A stretch of DNA of 25,532 nt from NCBI GenBank assembly GCA_034435015.1, contig DAOTYH010000091.1, forward strand, positions 1-25,532. The letters run 5' to 3'. Below the pieces are notes generated by a model. That model saw only the letters and a program-made list of their open reading frames with translations. It was not told the DNA's origin and ran no database searches. The position numbers and the translations under genes are program-made. Shown piece after piece: positions 1 to 7,015 of the stretch (position 1 is its first letter; the number at the start of each line of letters is the position of its first letter). Origin of the DNA: DAOTYH01 sp034435015 (GTDB lineage: Bacteria; Chloroflexota; Anaerolineae; Aggregatilineales; UBA3940).

Positions 1-126
1 CATCTTCAGAATATCCACATAATTGATCCCATACTCTGCCATGATCCTGTCAACCGTCAACGCTGGTACTTTGTCCAGAATCTGTGCCGGCTGAGACATT
101 TCCCGATCTAACGGATACCCTGATTG
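1..126 (-). pseudogene. FkbM-family methyltransferase, 3' fragment running off the left edge
   Basis: Read on the minus strand, this stretch is open from 126 down to base 1. It encodes a segment ending in VDILKM, the start of the FkbM signature (iDlLKiDiEGaE), preceded by a VPALTVDRIM-like segment typical of the same family. FkbM enzymes are SAM-dependent O-methyltransferases of glycan and polyketide pathways. The N-terminal SAM-binding half is missing. Immediately upstream, in the same frame, is a TAG stop (127-129) that ends a transposase remnant, so the gene appears to have been cut by an insertion element. The only start inside the fragment is an ATG at 97-99, too late to make a functional enzyme. 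The family call is based on a short but characteristic segment. Confidence 0.6.
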
Positions 127-288
127 CTAGTTAGCGTTGGTCAAGGCCAAGGCGATGAGCGAGGCCAGGACTTTGAGAGCAACACCAGTATTGGTGCGGA
201 CGTGAAGACGCTGCAGGCCCATTTTCTCCAATTGGCTGTTGATCGTCTCGATCATCGGGGAGTGCTCGAAAGGGTGGACATGGTGTTA
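127..288 (-). mobile_element. C-terminal remnant of a DDE transposase (IS982-like)
   Basis: The minus strand encodes about 50 residues ending at a TAG at 127-129. They include IETINSQLEKMGLQRLHVRT followed by a hydrophobic helix. An IET-x-NSQL motif followed by R/H-rich and hydrophobic helices is typical of the C-terminus of IS982-type DDE transposases. An in-frame TAA (286-288) and no start codon upstream show that the rest of the transposase is gone. I could not identify terminal inverted repeats or a target duplication. It lies between the broken FkbM gene and the promoter of the BMP transporter operon. The assignment to transposase is fairly safe; the IS family is tentative. Confidence 0.55.
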
Positions 289-353
289 ACGGGTCAGGCG
301 ATTTTAGCCCTCCATATCCACTCTATTAGCCACTCCCCGACTTATGATTGCCT

Positions 354-382
354 TTGCCATTCCATTTGAAAGGCTATATACT
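354..382 (+). promoter_or_regulatory. Sigma70-type promoter of the BMP transporter operon
   Basis: TTGCCA (354-359) and TATACT (377-382) are separated by exactly 17 bp, a near-consensus -35/-10 pair. Predicted transcription start is about 388-390, giving a leader of about 60 nt before the ATG at 451. No other gene lies between it and the lipoprotein gene. Confidence 0.7.
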
Positions 383-388
383 AGAGGA

Positions 389-412
389 GTGTAGACTTTT
401 CCCCTTCTACAC
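389..412 (+). promoter_or_regulatory. Inverted repeat at the transcription start / 5' leader hairpin
   Basis: GTGTAGA (389-395) and TCTACAC (406-412) form a perfect 7-bp inverted repeat with a 10-nt pyrimidine-rich spacer. It starts 6 bp after the -10 box. It could be an operator for a repressor of the nucleoside transporter or a stabilising 5' hairpin in the mRNA. There is no U-tract, so it does not look like a terminator. Confidence 0.45.
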
Positions 413-450
413 ATTGGCCATCCATTCTCTATGTGGAGGAGAGAACCCAT

Positions 451-1515
451 ATGCGTAAAAGCATCCTTTTGCTGGTGTTACTTAGCGCCATCGCTCTTGT
501 TTTGAGCGCTTGCGGTGGCGCTACTCCGGCGCCGGAAGCCACTGAAGCCGCCGCCGAAGGGGGCATTACAAGCGTCTGTTTGATCACCGACGTCGGTAGA
601 GTCAACGATGGCACCTTCAACCAGTATGCCTACGAAGGCATGAAGAGGGCCGTCGAGGAGTTTGGGCTGGAGAGCACTTTCATCGAGACTCAGGCCCAGA
701 CCGACTACGCAACCAATATCAATACCTGCATCAATGATGGTTACGATGCTATCGTGACGGTTGGCTTCCTGATCGCTGACGCCACATTGGCGGCGGCGGA
801 GGCTAACCCTGATGTTTACTTCATCGGTGTAGACCAGTTCTTTGAAGCCCCGCCTGAAAATCTGGTCGGTATTCAGTACCGTGAGGATCAGGCTGGCTTC
901 ATGGCTGGTGCGCTGGCGGCCTTGATGTCCCAGAGCGGCACAGTAGCTGGCGTTTATGGCATTGACATTCCGCCAGTGGTCAAGTTCCGCAATGGTTTCG
1001 AGCAGGGCGCCCGCTTCATCAATCCTGACATCAACGTGCTGGGCACCTACATTGACAGCTTCACCGCCCCTGACCGCGGTGCATCGGCGGCTGAGCAGTT
1101 CATCGGTGAAGGTGCGGACGTGATCTTTGGCGCAGGCGGCCCAACCGGCTCCGGCGGCATCAAGCGTGCCGCTGAGGAAGGCATCTGGGTCATCGGCGTA
1201 GATCAGGATGAGTACTACACCACTTTTGGTAGCGGCTCAACCCCCGGCGCTGAGTACCTGATCTCTAGCGCCATGAAGCGCGTTGATCTGGGTGTTTACA
1301 ACATGATCAAGGCGCTGGTTGAGGGTGAGGGCTGGGCCGGCGGCGGCCTGTACATCCTCGAAATCGCCAATGGCGGTATTGCTCTCGCACCTCCTCACGA
1401 TGCCCCTGTGCCGCAGGAAGTGCTTGATCGGCTTGAGGAGATCCGTGCGGGTCTGGAAGACGGCAGTATCGAGACTGGCGTAGACCCTGTCACTGGTGAG
1501 CTTCTCGATCAGTAG
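451..1515 (+). CDS. BMP-family substrate-binding lipoprotein of a nucleoside-type ABC importer
   Basis: 354-residue periplasmic/extracytoplasmic binding protein of the BMP (PnrA/Med/TmpC) family, which captures purine nucleosides or related ligands for an ABC importer. The N-terminus is a lipoprotein signal peptide with lipobox LSAC and acylated Cys at residue 21, followed by an Ala/Glu/Pro linker. The mature domain begins with a SVCLITDVGRVNDGTFNQ segment, the family hallmark, and contains a YDAIVTVGF segment and a typical GVDQDEYYT segment near the ligand pocket. A GTG at 433 would extend the frame, but GGAGGAGAG (435-443) sits 7 nt before the ATG at 451 and only this start puts the signal peptide at the N-terminus. 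It is followed by a strong terminator hairpin and then the ATPase and permease genes. Family is certain; ligand is inferred from family and operon partners. Confidence 0.93.
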   Translation: MRKSILLLVLLSAIALVLSACGGATPAPEATEAAAEGGITSVCLITDVGRVNDGTFNQYAYEGMKRAVEEFGLESTFIETQAQTDYATNINTCINDGYDAIVTVGFLIADATLAAAEANPDVYFIGVDQFFEAPPENLVGIQYREDQAGFMAGALAALMSQSGTVAGVYGIDIPPVVKFRNGFEQGARFINPDINVLGTYIDSFTAPDRGASAAEQFIGEGADVIFGAGGPTGSGGIKRAAEEGIWVIGVDQDEYYTTFGSGSTPGAEYLISSAMKRVDLGVYNMIKALVEGEGWAGGGLYILEIANGGIALAPPHDAPVPQEVLDRLEEIRAGLEDGSIETGVDPVTGELLDQ

Positions 1516-1539
1516 TACAACAGGCTAGCCTTGTAAGCT

Positions 1540-1584
1540 GGGGTGCTGTGCCCATACCTTTGTGCTGGGACAGCACCCCTTTTT
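1540..1584 (+). terminator. Intrinsic terminator after the binding-protein gene
   Basis: A perfect 10-bp stem (GGGGTGCTGT / ACAGCACCCC), extendable by CCCA/TGGG across a single-base bulge, is followed by TTTTT. It lies inside the transporter operon, between the binding protein and the ATPase. It probably terminates most transcripts so that binding protein exceeds the membrane components, as is common for ABC importers. Confidence 0.85.
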
Positions 1585-1631
1585 CAAATATTCTCCTAAG
1601 TCTCTACCCCTGAATGAAAAAGGGTTCCCGC

Positions 1632-3191
1632 ATGGCAGAAGCCGCACTTGAAGTTCATAACATTACGAAGCACTTTCCGGGCGTGCTGGCAAATGATCAC
1701 GTGAATTTCCGGCTTGAGAAAGGGGAGATTCACGGCCTGCTGGGTGAGAATGGGGCTGGCAAAAGTACATTGATGAATGTCATCTATGGCCTGTATGCCC
1801 CTGATGAAGGTGAAATCCTGATCGGCGGTAAGCGTGTTACTATCCGCGAACCGCGGGACGCCATCGAGCATGGCATTGGCATGGTACACCAGCACTTCCA
1901 GTTGATTGACCCGCTTACCGTTGTTGAGAATGTCATGCTCGGCAATGAGGTGACCATTGGCCCTTTCCTGAATCGGGCCGCTGTTGAGCGTCAGGTCATG
2001 GAGATCTCACGCCAGTATGGATTGGAAACCCAACCCCGCGCCTACATTCAAGACTTGCCGGTGGGCGCTCAGCAACGGGTTGAGATCATCAAAGCGCTGT
2101 ATCGAAAAGCTGATGTGCTCATTCTGGACGAGCCGACCGCTGTTTTGACCCCTCAGGAAGCCGAAGGCCTGTTCAAGATCATGCGTTCACTGATCGAACA
2201 AGGTGTCTCGATTATCTTTATCACCCACAAACTCAAGGAAGTATTGGCGATCTGCGACCAGATCACGGTGATGCGGCTGGGGCGTGTAGTGGGCACTGTC
2301 AAACCTGCTGAGACCTCAGAGGCCAAGCTGGCTGAGATGATGGTTGGCCGTCAAGTTATGCTTCAAGTAGAAAAACGGCCAGCCACACCGGGAAGGCCTA
2401 TCTTACAAATCAGGAATCTGAATGTCCTCGATGATCGCGATCTCCCCGCCGTAAGGGATATCTCGCTAGAGGTGCGTGCCGGCGAGATTCTGGGCGTTGC
2501 AGGGGTGCAGGGCAACGGCCAAACCGAGCTGGTCGAGGCCATCACGGGCCTGCGTGAGGTTAAGAGCGGTCAGGTCCTCATCAATGGAGAAGAGACCACT
2601 CATTACTCGCCGCGGGAGATCACGGAACTTGGTGTGGCTCATATCCCTGAAGATCGCAACCGTGACGGGTTAGTTGGCCCCTTCCCTGTTATGGACAACC
2701 TCGTTTTAAACACTTATTACCGCCCGCCTTTTGCGCGAGGGGTCCGCATGGATGAACGGGCAATTCAGGCCAACGCTGAGAAACTGGTCAAGGAGTATGA
2801 TATTCGCACCCCCAGCGTTGCCACGACTGCTTCATCGCTCTCCGGCGGAAACCAGCAGAAGACCATCGTGGCGCGCGAATTCTCGCGCCCGATCAAGTTG
2901 CTTGTGGCCGCCCAGCCCACACGCGGCCTCGATGTAGGCTCCATCGAATTCATCCACAGTCAGATCGTCCGTAAGCGTGACGACGGTGTGGCTGTACTGC
3001 TGGTCTCGGCAGAGCTGGATGAGATCATGTCGCTCTCCGACCGCATAGCAGTCATGTATCGTGGACGCATCGTAGATGTCCTGCCTGCTGATCAGGCAGA
3101 TCGTCAAACTCTGGGCCTGCTGATGGCCGGCGCACGGCCTGAGGCCGGCTCACTAGCAAAGGAAGCGAGCAATGGCAGAGACAGCCATTAA
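1632..3191 (+). CDS. Sugar/nucleoside-type ABC transporter ATPase with two NBDs
   Basis: 519-residue double ATPase of the RbsA/YufO (NupO-like) class that powers BMP-dependent importers. NBD1 has an intact Walker A (GENGAGKST, about residues 38-46), the NBD1 signature region LPVGAQQRVEI near residue 143, and Walker B LILDEPTAVL. NBD2 is degenerate as usual in this family: the Walker A is GVQGNGQTEL, the signature LSGGNQQK is intact, and Walker B reads LLVAAQPTRGLD with AAQPT in place of DEPT. An ATG at 1614 is in frame but has no Shine-Dalgarno; AAAAAGGG precedes the ATG at 1632 at good spacing and homologues start near there. The 3' end overlaps the first permease gene by 20 bp, indicating translational coupling. 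Confidence 0.92.
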   Translation: MAEAALEVHNITKHFPGVLANDHVNFRLEKGEIHGLLGENGAGKSTLMNVIYGLYAPDEGEILIGGKRVTIREPRDAIEHGIGMVHQHFQLIDPLTVVENVMLGNEVTIGPFLNRAAVERQVMEISRQYGLETQPRAYIQDLPVGAQQRVEIIKALYRKADVLILDEPTAVLTPQEAEGLFKIMRSLIEQGVSIIFITHKLKEVLAICDQITVMRLGRVVGTVKPAETSEAKLAEMMVGRQVMLQVEKRPATPGRPILQIRNLNVLDDRDLPAVRDISLEVRAGEILGVAGVQGNGQTELVEAITGLREVKSGQVLINGEETTHYSPREITELGVAHIPEDRNRDGLVGPFPVMDNLVLNTYYRPPFARGVRMDERAIQANAEKLVKEYDIRTPSVATTASSLSGGNQQKTIVAREFSRPIKLLVAAQPTRGLDVGSIEFIHSQIVRKRDDGVAVLLVSAELDEIMSLSDRIAVMYRGRIVDVLPADQADRQTLGLLMAGARPEAGSLAKEASNGRDSH

Positions 3192-4428
3192 AGCCGAACA
3201 GCAAGCTGCGCCTCCCCCAAAACGAGCACAAGCCGGCTGGCGGCGCTTCCTGCCAGCGCTGGTACCTGTGCTGGCAGTTATTACTGCCATGCTGGTCGGA
3301 GGCATCTTCATGATCATCGCCGGGACAGACTGGGCCGCCGCCCGTGAAGGGCTGGCAACTGGCGGACTTCCCGGCCTATGGAGAAATCTGCTCCCCGGTC
3401 TGGAAACTGCCGGGAAAGCCTACCTGGCCCTTTTGGAAGGCTCTACAGGTCTAGCGTTTGGAGGGAGGTCTTTCTTCCGCTTTCTGCCCCAGAACCTGCT
3501 TAATACCATTGTGCGGTCTATCCCCTTCCTGCTGGGCGGGCTGGCTGTTGGGTTGAGCTTCCGGTGTGATTTGTTCAACATCGGTGCAGAAGGGCAATTG
3601 TATGCCGGAGGTCTGCTGGCCGCTTGGATTGGCTTCTCCCCAATTTTTGCCGGCCTCCCTGCTATTGTTCATATTCCACTAGCCCTGCTGGGCGGTATTC
3701 TGGGCGGGGCGTTGTGGGGAGCCATTCCGGGGTTGCTGAAAGCGCGCACGGGGGCGAATGAAGTCATCAATACCATCATGATGAACTACATTGCCATCCG
3801 CATGGCAGATTACCTGATCAAAAGCCGTGACCCTGTGATCCTGTTGGACACTACAGCCTCTACACCACGGACACCGTTCATCAGCCCCTCTGCTGAACTC
3901 CCTGTGTTCTTAGGGAACAACCTGCACATTGGCCTGTTTATCGCATTAGGGGCGGTTGTCTTTGTGTGGTGGTTTCTGTTCAAGACAACGCTGGGGTTTG
4001 AGATTCGCACAGTCGGGACGAACCGCGACGCGGCCCGTTACGCCGGCATGAATATTTCCCGTAACTTTGTGCTGGCCATGGCTCTGAGCGGTGCACTGGC
4101 AGGGTTGGCGGGCGCCGGCGAGGTGATGGGTGTGCAACATAACTTAGCGCCCGACTTCTTCGCCGGCGTTGGGTTTGACAGCATCGCAGTGGCCCTGCTG
4201 GCAAGGAACAATCCTTTTGCTATGATCCCCGCCGCCCTGCTGTGGGGAGGCTTGCTCAATGGGGCTGGTTTGATGCAGATTCGGGCTGACCTCTCGATTG
4301 ATCTGGTAAAGATCATTCAGGCGCTGATTATCATGTTCATTGCCGCCGACCAGATCGTGCGCTGGCTCTGGCGCATTCGGGATAGTTCCGGCCAGCAATG
4401 GATATTCCTGCGTGGGTGGGGAGGTTAG
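3172..4428 (+). CDS. ABC transporter permease, BPD_transp_2 family (first subunit)
   Basis: 418-residue multi-spanning membrane protein of the branched-chain amino acid/ribose/nucleoside permease family. After a short cytosolic tail the first membrane segment is the LVPVLAVITAMLVGGIFMII region. The family core begins at NIGAEGQLYAGGLLAAW, corresponding to the conserved NIGaEGQ motif of YufP/NupP-like subunits, and a TVGTNRDAARYAGMN segment marks the cytoplasmic EAA-like loop. It pairs with the next permease to form the heterodimeric channel used by the upstream ATPase. Its start lies inside the ATPase gene and its stop 2 bp before the next start, so the genes are translated as one unit. Confidence 0.9.
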   Translation: MAETAIKAEQQAAPPPKRAQAGWRRFLPALVPVLAVITAMLVGGIFMIIAGTDWAAAREGLATGGLPGLWRNLLPGLETAGKAYLALLEGSTGLAFGGRSFFRFLPQNLLNTIVRSIPFLLGGLAVGLSFRCDLFNIGAEGQLYAGGLLAAWIGFSPIFAGLPAIVHIPLALLGGILGGALWGAIPGLLKARTGANEVINTIMMNYIAIRMADYLIKSRDPVILLDTTASTPRTPFISPSAELPVFLGNNLHIGLFIALGAVVFVWWFLFKTTLGFEIRTVGTNRDAARYAGMNISRNFVLAMALSGALAGLAGAGEVMGVQHNLAPDFFAGVGFDSIAVALLARNNPFAMIPAALLWGGLLNGAGLMQIRADLSIDLVKIIQALIIMFIAADQIVRWLWRIRDSSGQQWIFLRGWGG

Positions 4429-4430
4429 CC

Positions 4431-6311
4431 ATGCGGAGCTTCAAACCAACTCGTATCCAACTGCTTGGAGCCTCCCTGCTTATTGTGTTGGTACTGTTCG
4501 GGATAGCTGTTATCCCTTCACTCTCGGCGGGTGAGGGTTATCGTTTAGGAACACGCCTGAGCAACGCTCTGCTGGGCAGCATACTGTTGGTATTTGTCGG
4601 CTGGTTTGCCGTTCGTGGTGCCTCGCGTCAGAAGATATTCGGTCTTGTTTTCGCTCTGCTGGGCCTCTTAATCCTGACCGTGCCCCTGCGCCTCCACTCC
4701 AGCCGGCTTGAGGCAGAGCGCATACAACGTGCAGTGGACGCCATTCTGGAACAGATGGGCGAGGACGACACAATCCCTCGTCAGGAGGCGATGGCAGTGG
4801 CCGCCGAGGCCCTCGGTCTTCCTGCCGCGCACGTCGAGGCCCTGCTGGACTCGTCGCGGAGGCTGGCGGGCGCTGATCCGCTTAGGCGGGACGCCCTTGT
4901 GCGGACAGGCGGGGATGCTCAGGCCAGCCTTGATGGTGTTACGCTGTTTTCTCCTGAGGCAATCTCGATATTGCGCTATGGTGACTTCCGGCAGGAAGCA
5001 CCTGCTTCTTCTGTTCCAACCCGCCTCTGGCTGATCTACACCGGCATCTCCTTCCTGCTGGGGGGGCTGGCGGCGATCTTCCTGCCTGCTTCCATGAGTG
5101 AATGGGTGCAAACCGGCCTGAGTGCTCTGATCCTGCTGATCCTCACGCCCGTCTTTGTGTCAGTCTGGCAGGCGGTTATTGCGGTGCTGGAGAATGGCGC
5201 ACTTCGGGTCATCCCGCCCGTTGTGTGGTGGGTAATCGGGGCAGCCGGCTTCTTAGCAGTGGTAGGAAGCATCGCCTACTCCAATCGCCAGCGCGAATCG
5301 TTCCCCGGTGGGGCATGGCTGATTGTTAACGGTGTACTGCTTCTGCCTACCGTGCTGATTGCGGCTTCGGTTGGCAAGCAGACCAACGTCTTGACTATGT
5401 TCGCGGAGAGCCTGCGTCTGGCTACTCCGATTGTCATTGGCGCAATTGCTGGTCTGTGGTCTGAGCGATCAGGCGTTGTCAACATCGCCATCGAGGGCAT
5501 GATGCTGACTGGGGCATGCTTCGGATTCACGACCTTCTTCTTTCTCGGCGAGGTAATGCCCGACACGAATCTGGCTTTATTCATCTCCGTGATGGTTGCC
5601 ATTCTGTCCGGCGGCATCATGTCGCTTCTGCATGGCTGGCTCTCAATCACCTTCAAGACTAACCAGATTGTAAGCGGGACGGTTATCAACATCCTGGCTA
5701 TCGGCCTGACTAGTTTTGTCCGCCGCCAGTGGTTGCTCTCCACAGAAGCCGGGCGTGTGACTCTGCCTAGCATTCCCATCCCCGGACTGGTAAACATCCC
5801 ATTGATCGGGCCTGTGTTGTTTAACAACAAGCCGATCTTTTATGCGATGTTCATCCTGTTGATCGTGACGTACTACGTCATCTTCCATACCTCCTGGGGA
5901 TTGCGTATCCGCGCTGTAGGCGAACATCCTCACGCCGCCGACACAGTTGGCATCAATGTGTTCCGTGTGCGGTATATTGCGGTGCTGGTCAGTGGTCTGA
6001 TTGCCGGCATGGGCGGGGCATGGTTCTCACTGGAGACGGTAGGCGGCTTCGATGACATGATGACCAGCGGGCGCGGGTTCATTGCGCTGGCCGCTATGAT
6101 CTTCGGGAAATGGACTCCATTTGGAGCTTTCTTCGGGGGGCTTCTGTTCGGGTTTGCTGATGCGCTTGGCACGCGCTTCCAGATACTGAATGTCCCTGTA
6201 CCGCCGCAGTTCCTTCAGATTCTCCCCTACTTAACGACCATGGTTGTGCTGGCCGGCCTGATTGGCCGGGCGGTTGCGCCTGCGGCAGACGGCAAGCCAT
6301 ACGAAAAGTAG
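4431..6311 (+). CDS. ABC transporter permease, BPD_transp_2 family, with long N-terminal membrane extension
   Basis: 626-residue second permease; typical members (YufQ-like) have about 300-320. The family core is the C-terminal half, opening with a LRLATPIVIGAIAGLWSERS segment and NIAIEGMML, with AVGEHPHAADTVGIN as the conserved cytoplasmic loop. The N-terminal half is extra: three hydrophobic segments in the first 90 residues, a roughly 120-residue soluble stretch rich in Glu/Ala/Arg, then about four more membrane segments before the core. A start at 4398 is in frame, but GGGGAGG precedes the ATG at 4431 at 6-7 nt spacing, so 4431 is chosen. It is the last gene of the importer operon and is followed by a perfect 12-bp hairpin. 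Confidence 0.88.
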   Translation: MRSFKPTRIQLLGASLLIVLVLFGIAVIPSLSAGEGYRLGTRLSNALLGSILLVFVGWFAVRGASRQKIFGLVFALLGLLILTVPLRLHSSRLEAERIQRAVDAILEQMGEDDTIPRQEAMAVAAEALGLPAAHVEALLDSSRRLAGADPLRRDALVRTGGDAQASLDGVTLFSPEAISILRYGDFRQEAPASSVPTRLWLIYTGISFLLGGLAAIFLPASMSEWVQTGLSALILLILTPVFVSVWQAVIAVLENGALRVIPPVVWWVIGAAGFLAVVGSIAYSNRQRESFPGGAWLIVNGVLLLPTVLIAASVGKQTNVLTMFAESLRLATPIVIGAIAGLWSERSGVVNIAIEGMMLTGACFGFTTFFFLGEVMPDTNLALFISVMVAILSGGIMSLLHGWLSITFKTNQIVSGTVINILAIGLTSFVRRQWLLSTEAGRVTLPSIPIPGLVNIPLIGPVLFNNKPIFYAMFILLIVTYYVIFHTSWGLRIRAVGEHPHAADTVGINVFRVRYIAVLVSGLIAGMGGAWFSLETVGGFDDMMTSGRGFIALAAMIFGKWTPFGAFFGGLLFGFADALGTRFQILNVPVPPQFLQILPYLTTMVVLAGLIGRAVAPAADGKPYEK

Positions 6312-6325
6312 AACTGGCTCCAACA

Positions 6326-6354
6326 GAAGAGAGGCCTATCACAGGCCTCTCTTC
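6326..6354. terminator. Hairpin terminator between convergent genes
   Basis: GAAGAGAGGCCT (6326-6337) and AGGCCTCTCTTC (6343-6354) form a perfect 12-bp stem with a 5-nt loop. It lies 14 bp after the permease stop and 30 bp after the end of the oppositely oriented thioredoxin-like gene, so it can serve both strands. The downstream U-tract is only partial (CTTACTTGTTT). Confidence 0.75.
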
Positions 6355-6384
6355 CTTACTTGTTTGGACAACTAAGGAAATCCC

Positions 6385-6957
6385 CTAGCTGTCAGTTGTA
6401 CTCAGGTATACATCAAACGCTTGGCGAAGCTCTTCCTCGTTGATGTACCCAAACCACCGCTGTATTTCTGTCCCATCTGGAGCGATTAGAACAAAGAGGG
6501 GTTGAGAGGTGAATCCATACTGCCGCATGACGTTCCTGTTGGCTGGATCGCCAACATCAAGGTAAACGAAATCAATCCGTCCCCAGTACTCAGCTTCAAG
6601 CCCGTGCACGACGGGCCGCAGTGCTCGGCATGTTCCTCACCAAAAAGCGAAGAACTCAATCAACTGGGGATTGCCTGTTGCGGCTACTATGTCCGCTGGG
6701 TCAGGGCGGAAATCGCCATCAATGGGAGCCGGTTCAAGAGGCCGTCCCCAGATGGCCTGTGCCGTTTCTGTTGGGGTTGGTTGCTCAGTTGAAGAGGGAG
6801 ACCCTTCCGGTTGCGCCGCCTCAGGGGTGAACGTTGGTTCGCTCGGAACCTCTGCTTCAGTAGGCGACTCCGGAGATGGCGGCGCAGTGCACGCAGTGCT
6901 AAGTACGAGCATGGCCATCAGGCTCATCAATGAGAGGCTTAAACTTCTTTTTAACAC
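6385..6957 (-). CDS. Thioredoxin-fold lipoprotein with in-frame TGA at the first active-site Cys (candidate selenoprotein, UxxC)
   Basis: A conventional gene call splits this into two pieces, but both lie in the same frame, separated by a single TGA at 6637-6639. Read through, it makes a 190-residue protein. It has a GTG start at 6957 with GAGG 8 nt upstream, a lipoprotein-type signal (LSTAC, Cys 23), a Pro/Glu/Thr-rich linker to about residue 70, and then a complete thioredoxin fold. The active site reads FFAFW-(TGA107)-GTCRAL, where thioredoxins have WCxxC. Downstream, DFVYLDVGDPANR and the cis-Pro region GFTSQPLFVLI are intact. The preserved second half and the exact position of the TGA argue for selenocysteine; a recent nonsense mutation or sequencing error of a Cys codon is the main alternative. 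The role would be an extracytoplasmic thiol/selenol oxidoreductase. It lies 58 bp downstream of the DnaC-like gene. Confidence 0.75.
6600..6616 (-). promoter_or_regulatory. Candidate bacterial SECIS hairpin
   Basis: In the mRNA, GCCCGU and ACGGGC form a 6-bp stem closing the loop CGUGC. The stem begins 20 nt and the loop 26 nt after the UGA, within the 16-37 nt window described for bacterial SECIS elements, and the second loop base is G as that consensus requires. The hairpin lies within coding sequence, as expected for bacteria. A 6-bp GC-rich hairpin can occur by chance, so it is supportive only. Confidence 0.45.
6637..6639 (-). other. In-frame TGA, putative selenocysteine codon
   Basis: TGA replaces the first Cys codon of the thioredoxin CxxC motif; the second Cys (TGC, 6628-6630) is retained. 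TGA is used as the normal stop by ligA, dnaB and the RlmI-like gene in this window, which excludes a genome-wide Trp reassignment. Confidence 0.6.
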
Positions 6958-7015
6958 CTTTTATCCTCGTAAATATCCGATTTCGGTTGAATATATCCTC
7001 CCTGTCCTCAGATTG

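Noticed and set aside
124..369. 81-residue plus-strand ORF at the left edge
   Set aside because: It is antisense to the transposase remnant, whose minus-strand reading shows a recognisable motif.
5276..5830. 184-residue minus-strand ORF inside the second permease
   Set aside because: Antisense shadow of membrane-segment codons; no domain recognised.
6600..6640. Frameshift in the thioredoxin-like gene
   Set aside because: Both halves are in the same frame; only a stop codon separates them.
6385..6957. Alternative genetic code (TGA = Trp) as explanation of the split thioredoxin gene
   Set aside because: ligA, dnaB, polX and the RlmI-like gene end in TGA, so TGA is a working stop in this genome.
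6977..6986. Short palindrome CCGATTTCGG upstream of the thioredoxin-like gene as an operator
   Set aside because: Ten bases is too short to distinguish from chance, and no promoter could be placed beside it.
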